Source: Acidobacteriota bacterium (lineage in GTDB: Bacteria; Acidobacteriota; Terriglobia; Bryobacterales; Bryobacteraceae). Taken from it: a stretch of DNA of 64,000 bases. The stretch spans positions 142,249 through 206,248 of the forward strand of contig JAFDVZ010000008.1 in the NCBI GenBank assembly GCA_018268715.1, in the 5' to 3' direction. Every line of letters begins with the position of its first letter. Position 1 is the stretch's first letter. Below the pieces are notes generated by a model, which made no database searches, was not told the origin of the DNA, and saw only the letters and a list, made by a program, of their open reading frames with translations. Positions 1-8,787 of this stretch are shown piece by piece. The translations under genes were made by a program, and so were the position numbers.

Positions 1-1959
1 AATTGCCGCAAAGCCCAACAGCGACAGCCATCCACCGAGTGATTCGTACCAGGAAAAATCCTGGGCTCCGCCGCTCAACAGCCGTGTCAGCGAAGGCAGG
101 TGCGCCACCGCCGCCACCGCCAGCAGGATGCCCAGAATCGCCTCCCCCGCGATCAGTCCGGAGGCCAGAAGTGTACCTTTCTCTTCGATAACGGCCCTCC
201 GGCGGCCGTCGCTCACCGCCGACGCGCGATCGACCAGCCACTTCAGAACCCCGCCGACGAAGATGGCCGAGGTCGTGTCGAACGGCAGATACATGCCCAC
301 GGCGATCAGCATCGGCGACCTGGCCCCGCACAGGATCAACGCCACCCCGAACGCCGCGCCGATAATCAGCAGCCCCCAGGCCATCTGCCCGCCGACGATC
401 CCCTTGGTCAATTGCGCCATCAGTCCGGCCTGCGGCGCGGGCAACGATCGCCCCCCAATCCCCCCATCTGCCAGATTCGCCTGATGGAGAGCGATAATCG
501 GCCCCATCAGGAAGAAGGCGAGCATGGCCACGGCGACAATCTCCACCACCTGCATCTTCCAGGGAGTCCCGCCCAGCAGATGCCCCGCCTTCAGATCCTG
601 GATCAACGACCCCGACACCGAGCAGGCGACGCACACCACCGCCGCCACGCCCAACACCGCCGCCACGCCCGAGATTCCGGTCACTCCGATCGTCACCATC
701 ATCAGCGCCGCAATCAGCAACGCCGACAGCGTCAAACCCGATAGTGGCTGATTCGAACTGCCCACCAACCCCACCAGGTAGCCGCCCACAGCCGCCAGCA
801 GGAAGCCCGTCACCGTCATAGCCACGGCCGCCATGATCGCCGGCGCCCACCCTTGCGTGAAGTAGTAATAGATCCACGTGATCGGGACAATCAACACGAA
901 AATTGAGAGGATCACCCACCGGACCGGAATGTCCCGATCCGTGCGCTCGCGATGTTCCGACTCGTGCGAGGCCCGGCTCGACGCCGCGAACGCTCCCTTC
1001 AGCGAGGCGATCAGCGAAGCGCGCATCGAGAACATCGTATTGGCCGCGCCCACCAGCATCATCCCCACCGCGATCGGGCGGACAATGTTGAACCACAGCG
1101 TGTAAGCCGCCAGCGACGGGTCGTTCGAACCGATCCGTCGCGGCAGGTCCGGATCGAAAAACAGCAGCAGCGGGATCACGATCCACCACGCCAGAACACC
1201 GCCCGAGAAGTTCACCGCCGCCAGCGTCGGCCCGATGATGTAACCGATGCCGATCAGCGCCGGAGACAGGCTCGGCGTCGACCACGGGATGCCGCCGTGA
1301 TGCGTCACATCGCCGATCGCCTTCCGCTCGAAGTCGAAGTGCTTCACCACCGACTGCGGGAACGCCTGGAATCCTTCGCTGTATTCCCGGAAGATCCGTA
1401 CGCCGAACGGGCTCTTCAGGAATTGGATCAGCCCGGCGAACCCCATCGCTCCGAAGATGTACTTCGGCGCATCGCCGGCCTCCTGGCCCGCCCGCACAAT
1501 CTCGACGCTCGCCACGCTTTCGGGAAACGGCAGGTCCGCCTCCACCACCAGGGCGCGGCGCAGCAGGATGATGAAGAACACGCCGATCAGCCCGCCGGCA
1601 AGCAGAATCAGCGACGCCTCCCAGTAATGCGAGCGGAGGTCGGTCCACAGGCGCACGCCGTTCAGGTCCACCATCATGAAGGCGGGGATGGTGAAGATCG
1701 CGCCCGCCACCAGCGCCTCGCCCACCGAAGCCGCCGTGCGGGCGATGTTCTGTTCGAGCAGTCCGCCCTTGAACGCCGGCAGCCGGAACAGCGCCATGGC
1801 AATCACCGCGGCGGGAATGGTGGCGGCCACCGTCTGCCCCGCCCGCATGCCCAGGTAGGCGTTTGCCGACCCGAACACAAGGGCGAGAAACAATCCGAGC
1901 GCAACCGCCTTCACCGTCATTTCGGGCGGGTTCTGTTTGGGGCCGGGGATGTCGGGCAT
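1..1959 (-). CDS. OPT family oligopeptide transporter (3' end cut by window)
   Basis: The reverse strand is open from an ATG at 1959 to the left edge, 653 codons without a stop. The product begins MPDIPGPKQNPP and is strongly hydrophobic throughout. It has the OPT signature near the N-terminus (AYLGMRAGQTVAATIPAAVI, about residues 35-54) and a later HLLGGTPWKMQ segment typical of the bacterial OPT branch. OPT proteins import small peptides, or metal chelates in some branches, across the inner membrane by proton symport. The family is usually 650-700 residues, so only the C-terminal tip should be missing. The gene is divergent from nothing nearby and follows the CoA-binding gene on the same strand by 31 bases. 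It carries its own likely -10 box just ahead of the start. The substrate cannot be told from sequence. Confidence 0.9.
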   Translation of the reverse strand, partial: MPDIPGPKQNPPEMTVKAVALGLFLALVFGSANAYLGMRAGQTVAATIPAAVIAMALFRLPAFKGGLLEQNIARTAASVGEALVAGAIFTIPAFMMVDLNGVRLWTDLRSHYWEASLILLAGGLIGVFFIILLRRALVVEADLPFPESVASVEIVRAGQEAGDAPKYIFGAMGFAGLIQFLKSPFGVRIFREYSEGFQAFPQSVVKHFDFERKAIGDVTHHGGIPWSTPSLSPALIGIGYIIGPTLAAVNFSGGVLAWWIVIPLLLFFDPDLPRRIGSNDPSLAAYTLWFNIVRPIAVGMMLVGAANTMFSMRASLIASLKGAFAASSRASHESEHRERTDRDIPVRWVILSIFVLIVPITWIYYYFTQGWAPAIMAAVAMTVTGFLLAAVGGYLVGLVGSSNQPLSGLTLSALLIAALMMVTIGVTGISGVAAVLGVAAVVCVACSVSGSLIQDLKAGHLLGGTPWKMQVVEIVAVAMLAFFLMGPIIALHQANLADGGIGGRSLPAPQAGLMAQLTKGIVGGQMAWGLLIIGAAFGVALILCGARSPMLIAVGMYLPFDTTSAIFVGGVLKWLVDRASAVSDGRRRAVIEEKGTLLASGLIAGEAILGILLAVAAVAHLPSLTRLLSGGAQDFSWYESLGGWLSLLGFAAI

Positions 1960-1966
1960 TACCCGG

Positions 1967-1972
1967 ATTGTA
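1967..1972 (-). promoter_or_regulatory. Likely -10 box (TACAAT) for the OPT gene, leaderless spacing
   Basis: Read on the minus strand, TACAAT is followed by 7 bases and then the ATG at 1959. No Shine-Dalgarno sequence fits in that gap. A transcript starting about 7 bases after the box would begin at or next to the start codon. No good -35 box is visible. Confidence 0.45.
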
Positions 1973-1990
1973 CACTTCGCCCGTGGGGCG

Positions 1991-2431
1991 CTATCGCATT
2001 AACCGCTGATGGTCCACCATCAGGCAACGATCCTGCACCACCAGGATCCCTGCGCGCGCCCACCGCTCCGCCGCCACATCGTCGCGGATGCCCAGTTGCA
2101 GCCACACGGCGCGAGGCTTCTTGGCCAGAATGTCATCGACGTGCCGCGCCACATCGGCCGGACGCCGGAACACGTTCACCAGATCGACGTCACCGGGGAT
2201 CTCCGCCACCGTCGCATAGGCCTTCAACCCGGCGGTCTTCTCAAGCCCGGGGTACTTCGCCGGAACCGGCACGATTTCATACCCCGCGTCCATCATGTAT
2301 TTCGGAACGTAGTAGGCGGGACGATCCGAGTTCTCGTCCTTTTCCATCCCCAACACCGCGATCCGCTTCACGCCCCGAAGCAGTTCTCGCACTCCGTCCC
2401 GCGTCGTGATCAGGTTACTTTGCCAGTCCAT
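1991..2431 (-). CDS. CoA-binding domain protein (CoA_binding_2, YccU type)
   Basis: A 146-residue soluble protein. It is a single Rossmann-like domain with RIAVLGMEKDENSDRPAYYV near residues 22-41, then EIVPVPAKYPG and a DLVNVFRRP strand. The second half has AVWLQLGIRDD and a conserved C-terminal cysteine region (VVQDRCLMVD). Together these match the small bacterial CoA-binding proteins whose cellular role is not established. The start is placed at the ATG at 2431, because GGAAGG lies about 9 bases before it; an upstream TTG at 2449 is in frame but has no such support. It runs in the same direction as the OPT gene and is divergent from the glycosidase-like gene at 2467. Confidence 0.85.
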   Translation of the reverse strand: MDWQSNLITTRDGVRELLRGVKRIAVLGMEKDENSDRPAYYVPKYMMDAGYEIVPVPAKYPGLEKTAGLKAYATVAEIPGDVDLVNVFRRPADVARHVDDILAKKPRAVWLQLGIRDDVAAERWARAGILVVQDRCLMVDHQRLMR

Positions 2432-2454
2432 GCCGCCCCCGCCTTCCAAGGTAC

Positions 2455-2460
2455 GATAAT
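2455..2460 (+). promoter_or_regulatory. Likely -10 box (GATAAT) for the 2467 gene
   Basis: GATAAT is followed by CCCATC and then the GTG start at 2467, a 6-base gap with no ribosome binding site. The overlapping TACGAT one turn earlier is an alternative. The spacing fits a leaderless transcript. Confidence 0.45.
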
Positions 2461-2466
2461 CCCATC

Positions 2467-4611
2467 GTGAAGCGTCTGTTTCTACTGATCCTCGCGTCGT
2501 TCGCCTGCCGCGCCGACTGGCTTGTCCACCCGCCCGCCCAGCGCGCCGCGATCGAGCGCCGCGGCGACGAAATCGTGGCCTCCAACGGCCTGATCCGCCG
2601 CGTCTGGCGCATCCAGCCGGACGCCGCCACCGTCGCCTTCGACAACCTGATGACCGGCGAATCGCTGCTGCGCGGGGTCAAACCCGAGGCCGAAGTCGCC
2701 CTCGACGGCGTGCGCTACGCCATCGGCGGACTGAAGGGCCAGGTCGAGTACGCCTACCTGCGCCGCGAATGGATCGCCGGACTTCAGGCCGATCCCGACG
2801 CCTTCCATCTGGAGGGTTACGAAACCGGCGCCACCCAGGAGCGCTTCCCCTACCGCCGCAAGAAGTTCTCGAGCGACCGCCCCTGGCCCCCGCCCGGCGC
2901 CGCCGTGACATTCCACTACCGCTCCGCGCGTCTGGCGGGCGTGGCCGTCGACGTCCATTACGAGTTATACGACGGCGTCCCGTTACTGGCCAAATGGCTC
3001 ACCGTACGCAATAACACCGGTCGCGCGATTCAACTCGACACATTCGCGAGCGAAGTGCTCGCCGTGGTCGAATCCGAATCCATCGTCGAAGGCGCCGGAG
3101 GCGGGCGCACGCGGCATCTGCAGGTGGAGAGCGATTACTCCTTCATCGCCACCCACTCGCGCCCCGACACGAACCTGGTGGCGCACTGGGAACCCGATCC
3201 CCAATACACCACCCAGGTGAACTATCTCCTCCAAAGCCCGGTCTTGCTCCGCTGCTATCCGCCGCTCGGCCCCGATGTCTCCATCGCGGCTGGCGGCCGC
3301 TTCGAGTCGTTCCGAATTTTCGAACTCGTCCACGATTCGACCGACCGCGAACGCATGGGCCTCGCCCAACGCCGCATGTACCGGACCATCGCTCCTTGGG
3401 CGCTCGAAAACCCGATCCTAATGCACGTCCGGCAGGCCGACCCCGCCTCCGTCCGCCTGGCCATCGACCAATCCGCCGACGCCGGCTTTGAGATGGTGAT
3501 CATGACCTTCGGCAGCGGCTTCGACATCGAGAAAGAGGATCCCGCCTATCTCTCTCAGGTCAAATCCCTGGTCGAATACGCCAACAGCAAGGGCGTCGAG
3601 TTAGGCGGCTATTCCTTACTCGCAAGCCGTCGCATCTCGCCCGATAACGACGTCATCAACCCGTCCACCGGAACCACCGGTGGAGCCATCTTCGGCGACT
3701 CCCCCTGTCTCGGCTCCAAATGGGCCATCGACTACTTCCGCAGACTCCGCAACTTCATCGAAGCCACCGGGCTCGGCGTATTGGAGCATGACGGATCCTA
3801 TCCCGGCGACGTCTGCGCCTCCCGATCCCACCCCGGGCATCGCGGATTCAGCGACTCCCAGTGGACCCAATGGCGCACCATCTCCGACTTCTACCAATGG
3901 TGCCGGGCTCGCGGCGTCTATCTGAACGTGCCCGACTGGTATTTCCTTGAAGGCGCCAACAAGACGGCGATGGGTTACCGGGAAGTCAACTGGTCGCTGC
4001 CGCGCGAGCGTCAGATGATCCTCGCCCGCCAGAACATTTACGATGGAACGTGGGACAAAACCCCCAGCATGGGCTGGATGTTCGTCCCCCTGGTCCAATA
4101 TCACGGCGGAGGCGCGGCCGCCACGCTCGAACCGCTCAAGGATCACCTCGACTTCTACGGCCAGCACCTGATGCAGAACCTGTCGTCCGGCGTACAGGCC
4201 TGTTACCGCGGCCCGCGCCTGTATGACTCCGAAGAAACCCGCGCGGTGGTGAAGAAGTGGGTGGGATTCTACAAAAATCACCGCGGAATCCTCGAGTCCG
4301 ACGTCATCCACCTTCGCCGGCCCGACGGGCGCGACTGGGACGGGCTCTTGCACGTCAATCCCGAGTTAGAGGAAAAGGGCCTCGCCGTCTTCTACAATCC
4401 CCTGGACCAGGCGATCGTCCGCACGATTCGCCTGCCCGTCTATTACACCGGCCTCACCGACTCCGCCGCCGTCAGCGTGGAGGGCGGACCATCCCACGCT
4501 CACGCCATCGATCGTGACTACAAGCTGACCATCGAGATTCGGATCCCGGCCAACGGCGCCACCTGGCTGACGCTCGGCGCCGCTGGCCGGCGCGCTCCTA
4601 CCGCGGAGTAA
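2467..4611 (+). CDS. Secreted alpha-galactosidase-like protein (clan GH-D-like TIM barrel)
   Basis: A 714-residue protein with a signal peptide (MKRLFLLILASFACRADW). The N-terminal half (about 20-310) looks like a beta-rich domain of the kind that precedes the catalytic barrel in GH36/GH27 relatives. The middle has barrel-type strands: FEMVIMTFGSGFD, GVELGGYSLLASRR and LGVLEHDGSYPGD. The Asp in LEHDG is the best candidate nucleophile by position, since clan-D enzymes place it on a strand before a conserved loop. The C-terminal part is a beta-sandwich-like tail. Exact family and substrate are not certain; alpha-galactosides are a guess from fold similarity. The GTG start is chosen because it leads straight into the signal peptide. 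The 3' end overlaps the convergent GH97 gene by 14 bases. Confidence 0.7.
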   Translation: MKRLFLLILASFACRADWLVHPPAQRAAIERRGDEIVASNGLIRRVWRIQPDAATVAFDNLMTGESLLRGVKPEAEVALDGVRYAIGGLKGQVEYAYLRREWIAGLQADPDAFHLEGYETGATQERFPYRRKKFSSDRPWPPPGAAVTFHYRSARLAGVAVDVHYELYDGVPLLAKWLTVRNNTGRAIQLDTFASEVLAVVESESIVEGAGGGRTRHLQVESDYSFIATHSRPDTNLVAHWEPDPQYTTQVNYLLQSPVLLRCYPPLGPDVSIAAGGRFESFRIFELVHDSTDRERMGLAQRRMYRTIAPWALENPILMHVRQADPASVRLAIDQSADAGFEMVIMTFGSGFDIEKEDPAYLSQVKSLVEYANSKGVELGGYSLLASRRISPDNDVINPSTGTTGGAIFGDSPCLGSKWAIDYFRRLRNFIEATGLGVLEHDGSYPGDVCASRSHPGHRGFSDSQWTQWRTISDFYQWCRARGVYLNVPDWYFLEGANKTAMGYREVNWSLPRERQMILARQNIYDGTWDKTPSMGWMFVPLVQYHGGGAAATLEPLKDHLDFYGQHLMQNLSSGVQACYRGPRLYDSEETRAVVKKWVGFYKNHRGILESDVIHLRRPDGRDWDGLLHVNPELEEKGLAVFYNPLDQAIVRTIRLPVYYTGLTDSAAVSVEGGPSHAHAIDRDYKLTIEIRIPANGATWLTLGAAGRRAPTAE

Positions 4612-6580
4612 TCCGGATCGCCGCGCCGCCTCCCGGCGCCAGTTTCAGTTTCAGCACGCTCTGGCTTGTCACGGCCTGGCTCTGCTGGGTCGTGCTCTTG
4701 GCGTTGGTCGCGGCGTCCGGAGCGTCCGCCCAGATGTCGGCCTTGAAATTTCCGCCGCCAAGAAACGTCAGCGGAACTTCGATCTCTCGCGGATTCCAAT
4801 CCGTAATCGAACCGACATACCACTCAGAACCCTTCCGCCGCGCGATCGTAATGAACTGTGTAGGGACTCCATTCACAACCCTCGTCTCATCCCAAGTCGC
4901 CGGAACCGCCTTCAGAAACGCCAACTCCTTCTGGTCTTCGTAGGAACCGGGATGATCGGCCAGCATCTGCAGCGCGCTCTCGAACACGACATACAAAGCG
5001 GTCTCATGCGCCCGGGTCCCCATCACCATGGGAAATTGGTTGCGCGGTTGAAACTCCGCCTTCGTGACGTTATTGAACCCGCCCGGCGTATAATCCATCG
5101 GCCCGGCCAGCATCCGCGTGAAAGCCAGCGTGACATTGTGTTTCGGCGTGATTCTCGCGCTCCACTTGGAGTATTCGAGCCCCATCACACCCTCGCGAGT
5201 CATAACATTCGGATAAGTCCGCCGCAGCCCGTCCGGCTTGTAGGCGCCGTGAAAGTCGAGCATCAATTTATGCTCGGCCGCCTTCTTCGCCACGCGCCGG
5301 TACCAGTTCACCATCCACTGGTCATCGCGATCCATGAAGTCGATCTTCACGCCCACGATGCCCCACTTCTCAAACAGCGGAAACACCTCGTCGATCTGCC
5401 GGTCGATATCGGTCCAGTGCGCCCACAACCACAGCCGGACATTCTTCGATTTGGCGTAGGAAACCAGCGCCGGCATGTCGATTTCAGGATTCGTCTGCGT
5501 CAGGTCCGAGCCCGAATCGTTCGGACCGTTACCCCGTCTGGCCCACCCCGCGTCGATCAGCATGTACTCAAGCCCGGTGCTGGCCGAAAAGTCGATGTAA
5601 TGCTTCATCGTCGCGGTGTTCATGCCCGTCTTGAACGATACGTTCTTGGCGACGCTTCCGGACCACCAGTCCCACGCCGTCTTACCCGGCCTGACCCACG
5701 ACGTATCGCCGATCGCACTCGGCGGGTTCAGATTCACCACCATGTTCGATTCCACCAGGCGTCCAGGCTCCGCCGCGATCATGAGCACGCGCCACGGCGA
5801 CCGTGCCGGCGTCGCGCACGACACCGCCAGCCCCGGCTCTTCGACGCGAGGCGCCAGCCGTAGTTCGATCGTGCAGGAATCGCGCGTCGACCCGGCATAC
5901 GCGCCCGCCCAGTTATCAATGTACGCCTCGGTCAGGCCCACCCAAGCCACGCCGGGAACCTCCATCAACAGCGGCAGCGCAACCAGATAACTCGGATGCC
6001 AGCCGCCCAACGGCAGTTCGTGATAATCGTCTTCATAACTCGACCGATAATCGCGAAGTATCAGCGGATAAGTCGTAGCTTCCTTGGCCATCCGGAACTG
6101 AGTGGCTTCACCCGAAAGACGCATTTCCCGAATCCCCGCCTGTTCCGGAATAAGATAGCGGAAAGCAACGCCGTCGTCGAAGGCCCGCGCCTCGATGTCG
6201 AACCGCCGCGCCCTAGCCCCCGTTTCCGTCGCGTGAACCACGATCGCGTCGTAGCGGTCGCGAATTCGCGAAGCCTTCCCCGCGGGCGAACTCCAGGTCT
6301 CGTCGTGGACCGACGTCTCCGCCCCCGTGATGCGAACCGCCGCGCCCAACGGCGGCATCCCTTGAATATTCAGGCCCAGGTGCGACCAGTCGAGGACCGT
6401 CTTCCCGCCGCGCGACACGCGATAGGCGAGTTGCCCACCCGAATCGGAAGGCGCACTCCCGGCGAGCGTCGCGAAGGAGATTTCGAGCGAACCGTCAGGA
6501 GATTTCAACGTCGGAGCCGGCGATTGCGCGGCGGCGGCGACTGCGACAGCAAGGACAATAGCGGATCGGACAAAGATCAT
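4598..6580 (-). CDS. Glycoside hydrolase family 97, probably retaining alpha-galactosidase type
   Basis: A 660-residue secreted enzyme with signal peptide MIFVRSAIVLAVAVAAAAQS. The N-terminal super-sandwich (about 25-290) is followed by a TIM barrel containing KTAWDWWSG, YMLIDAGWA, VRLWLWAHW and VGVKIDFMDRDDQ, then a C-terminal beta domain with VGSITDWNPR. GH97 includes inverting alpha-glucosidases (SusB) that use glutamates and retaining alpha-galactosidases (BtGH97b) that use an Asp nucleophile. Asp414 in KIDFM sits where the retaining nucleophile is expected, and Glu463 or Glu469 is the likely acid/base. The retaining assignment is therefore an inference. It probably works outside the cytoplasm on alpha-linked oligosaccharides, next to another glycosidase-like gene it faces. 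Confidence 0.88.
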   Translation of the reverse strand: MIFVRSAIVLAVAVAAAAQSPAPTLKSPDGSLEISFATLAGSAPSDSGGQLAYRVSRGGKTVLDWSHLGLNIQGMPPLGAAVRITGAETSVHDETWSSPAGKASRIRDRYDAIVVHATETGARARRFDIEARAFDDGVAFRYLIPEQAGIREMRLSGEATQFRMAKEATTYPLILRDYRSSYEDDYHELPLGGWHPSYLVALPLLMEVPGVAWVGLTEAYIDNWAGAYAGSTRDSCTIELRLAPRVEEPGLAVSCATPARSPWRVLMIAAEPGRLVESNMVVNLNPPSAIGDTSWVRPGKTAWDWWSGSVAKNVSFKTGMNTATMKHYIDFSASTGLEYMLIDAGWARRGNGPNDSGSDLTQTNPEIDMPALVSYAKSKNVRLWLWAHWTDIDRQIDEVFPLFEKWGIVGVKIDFMDRDDQWMVNWYRRVAKKAAEHKLMLDFHGAYKPDGLRRTYPNVMTREGVMGLEYSKWSARITPKHNVTLAFTRMLAGPMDYTPGGFNNVTKAEFQPRNQFPMVMGTRAHETALYVVFESALQMLADHPGSYEDQKELAFLKAVPATWDETRVVNGVPTQFITIARRKGSEWYVGSITDWNPREIEVPLTFLGGGNFKADIWADAPDAATNAKSTTQQSQAVTSQSVLKLKLAPGGGAAIRITPR

Positions 6581-6631
6581 GACATCTATAGTCTATGTCT
6601 GTCGGCTGCCCCCTGTTATGCTGGATCTCTC

Positions 6632-8203
6632 ATGCCCGCCCGGAAACCGCCGGCGCCGACCGTTATGCCATGGGCCCTCTGCGCCATGGCGGGCGTCGCT
6701 CTGGTCGAACTCATCATCCTTGTGCTCGGCGCGGTTCTGCTCGCCATACCCTGCCTCATGTACATCGGATTCGAACAACTCGGGCTCGGATGGAACGACG
6801 CCGGTGGATTCTTCCGCATCGTCCTCATGACAATCATCGGCATGGGCGGCATCGGCGCGCTGGCTGGAGTCCCGATCTCGCTCTGGCGACTTATGCCCCG
6901 CCGCCTCAGCGGCTCACCGCCGGGCGTCCGCCTCTGGCCCGACGATCAACCAGGATTGTGGGATGAGATCCGCCAATCCGCCCTGGCCGTCGGCTCTCCT
7001 CCTCCTGACGAACTCTATTTGACTCTCGACATGACCGTCGGCTATTCCCGTGCCGGAGGCGCGCTCGGCTTCGGCGGGCGCCGCCTGTTCGGCGTTGGAA
7101 TCGGCGCCCTTGGCACCTTGACGCGCGCGGAGTTTCGGGCTCTATCTGCCTCCGGATTGGCGCACTTGAACGCGCCGGAGCGAGTCGCCAACTCCTGGTC
7201 CATCTCCGCCCTCGCCGGAATGGCCCGGTCCATGGCGCCCCTCGGCCGCCCCCAAGTCGCCGGCCCAATCCTGTTCGTTACGGGCTATAGCATGCCCTTC
7301 CAGCACCTGATGCGCACCGCGGCGCCGTTCTGCGCGCGCCTGCTCGCCTCCATCTGGCAATTCGCCTCGGCCCGCATGGACGCCCGCGCGGACTCACTCG
7401 CCTGCTCCATCGCCGGCACGCGCCCCGTGGTGACCGCCCTTCGAACCTGGACCCGGTATCAACCGTTCGCCGCACCGTTTTGGCACATCGAAGCCGCGCC
7501 GCTCGTCCAGGCCGGCTTCCTACCGCCCTTGGCCGAAGGCTTCGCGCGCTTCCTGCAAACGCCCCAGGTCGACCAGGCATCCGACCATCACCTGGCGCAC
7601 GAAATGAACCGCCGCGCCCTCACCGTCGATAATCTCCTTCCGCTGCTGCATGACCGCATCGCCGCCATGCCGCAGATCGACGTGCCAGCCGCTTTCGACG
7701 GGCCCGCCACCGAACTCCTCGATCGCGTCGACCAACTCGAACGCAGGCTCGCCGCCAGCCATGTTCCCGGCTGCCTTCCCGACAACCTCCAGCGCATCTC
7801 GTGGGACAACGCCGGCCCGCTGCTCTACATTCCATCTTGGCGATATCTGACCTCCGCCAACGCCGACTTACTCGCCGGCCGCCTCGTTGCGGATCTCGTC
7901 GACATGGCTACCGATCGAAGCCTGACCCGCCGGGTCCGCAACCCACCCGGAATGACCCTGGACGACAACCAACGCATCCGTCATTTCGGCGAAGTGCTCC
8001 AGGCGGCATTGTGCCTGTGTCTCGTAAGACAGGACTGGCGGATGAGTTCGCGCCCCGGCGAGTTTGTGTTCTCCAAGGCCGATCAGTCGATCTGCCCGGC
8101 CGTTGAACAAGCGGCGATCGCCGCCAGCGCCATCGACTCGGACGACTGGCGCGATAAATGCCTCAGCTGGGGCCTGTCCGACTCACCGCTCGTAGGCGAC
8201 TGA
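6632..8203 (+). CDS. Degenerate M48-like membrane protein
   Basis: The open frame extends upstream, but that part is antisense to the GH97 gene and low in hydrophobic structure. The ATG at 6632 (MPARKPP) leads directly into two membrane segments (about 13-46 and 60-85), giving 523 residues. After the membrane part come LWPDDQPGLWDEIRQSALAV and LTLDMTVGYSRAGG, as in M48 (Ste24/HtpX-like) peptidases of acidobacteria. The following TRAEFRAL leads to the place where HExxH belongs, but here it reads SGLAH (residues 174-178): the first His and the Glu are gone. A second motif region near DHHLAHEMNRR aligns with the downstream M48 substrate region. It is probably an inactive paralogue with a structural or regulatory role. 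The 3' end overlaps the next, convergent gene by 21 bases. Confidence 0.65.
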   Translation: MPARKPPAPTVMPWALCAMAGVALVELIILVLGAVLLAIPCLMYIGFEQLGLGWNDAGGFFRIVLMTIIGMGGIGALAGVPISLWRLMPRRLSGSPPGVRLWPDDQPGLWDEIRQSALAVGSPPPDELYLTLDMTVGYSRAGGALGFGGRRLFGVGIGALGTLTRAEFRALSASGLAHLNAPERVANSWSISALAGMARSMAPLGRPQVAGPILFVTGYSMPFQHLMRTAAPFCARLLASIWQFASARMDARADSLACSIAGTRPVVTALRTWTRYQPFAAPFWHIEAAPLVQAGFLPPLAEGFARFLQTPQVDQASDHHLAHEMNRRALTVDNLLPLLHDRIAAMPQIDVPAAFDGPATELLDRVDQLERRLAASHVPGCLPDNLQRISWDNAGPLLYIPSWRYLTSANADLLAGRLVADLVDMATDRSLTRRVRNPPGMTLDDNQRIRHFGEVLQAALCLCLVRQDWRMSSRPGEFVFSKADQSICPAVEQAAIAASAIDSDDWRDKCLSWGLSDSPLVGD

Positions 8204-8785
8204 CCACTCAATCGTCTCAATCGGCAACTTCAAGACCGACGAACGCAGTCCGGAATGCCGAATCAGCGCCGCGCGCTCATGCAACTCGCCCCGCTCGGCC
8301 GGACCCACACTCAATCGATATTCGTCCGTGCCTGTTCGGTAGGAGTAATCGACATACTGCAAGTCAGCATGACTCGCCAGATCCATCAAGGCGTCCCAGA
8401 AGGACCTTCGCCGTAGCAAACGCCGCTGCGCCGCCAACTGCTTCGGCGCTTCCATCACCAGACGCCCCGCCCGCAGGCGAACGCCCACGCACCGCTCCTC
8501 CGAAAATCTCCGTTCCGGATTGGGATCCGGAAAAGTGGCCAGTACAACTGCTAACTCATCACGCTCCGTTGGCAGTCGCTCCCATCGAAAGCGCGAGGCG
8601 CCCTGCACGACGGCGCCGCGGCTCAGCACCTCGGCCACTCGTTGCTCGTCCTTACCAGTAACGCTGAGGATCACCCGAACCAACTCTCGAGTAGTAAGCA
8701 CCTGGCTCACCACCGGAGTCATCGTGATCGCCCCCGCGGCCTCGGAGCTGATCCGGACCTTGACGGATTGAGGCAGCGCAGCCAA
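8183..8785 (-). CDS. Conserved protein of unknown function, third gene of the S55 operon
   Basis: A 200-residue protein with no signal peptide, membrane segment or motif that I recognise. It is mixed alpha/beta, with an Arg-rich middle (QRRLLRRRSFWDAL) and a YVDYSYRTGTDEYRLSVGP segment near the C-terminus. The start is TTG at 8785, two bases after the stop of the beta-propeller gene, so translation is probably coupled to it. With the S55 gene further upstream it forms a three-gene operon, which suggests a function linked to that secreted pair, though the protein itself looks cytoplasmic. Its 3' end overlaps the end of the M48-like gene on the other strand. Confidence 0.6.
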   Translation of the reverse strand: MAALPQSVKVRISSEAAGAITMTPVVSQVLTTRELVRVILSVTGKDEQRVAEVLSRGAVVQGASRFRWERLPTERDELAVVLATFPDPNPERRFSEERCVGVRLRAGRLVMEAPKQLAAQRRLLRRRSFWDALMDLASHADLQYVDYSYRTGTDEYRLSVGPAERGELHERAALIRHSGLRSSVLKLPIETIEWSVAYER

Positions 8786-8787
8786 GC

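Noticed and set aside
5996-6631. Upstream extension of the M48-like gene
   Set aside because: It lies over the GH97 gene and has Arg-rich, structure-poor coding; the membrane helices start at 6632.
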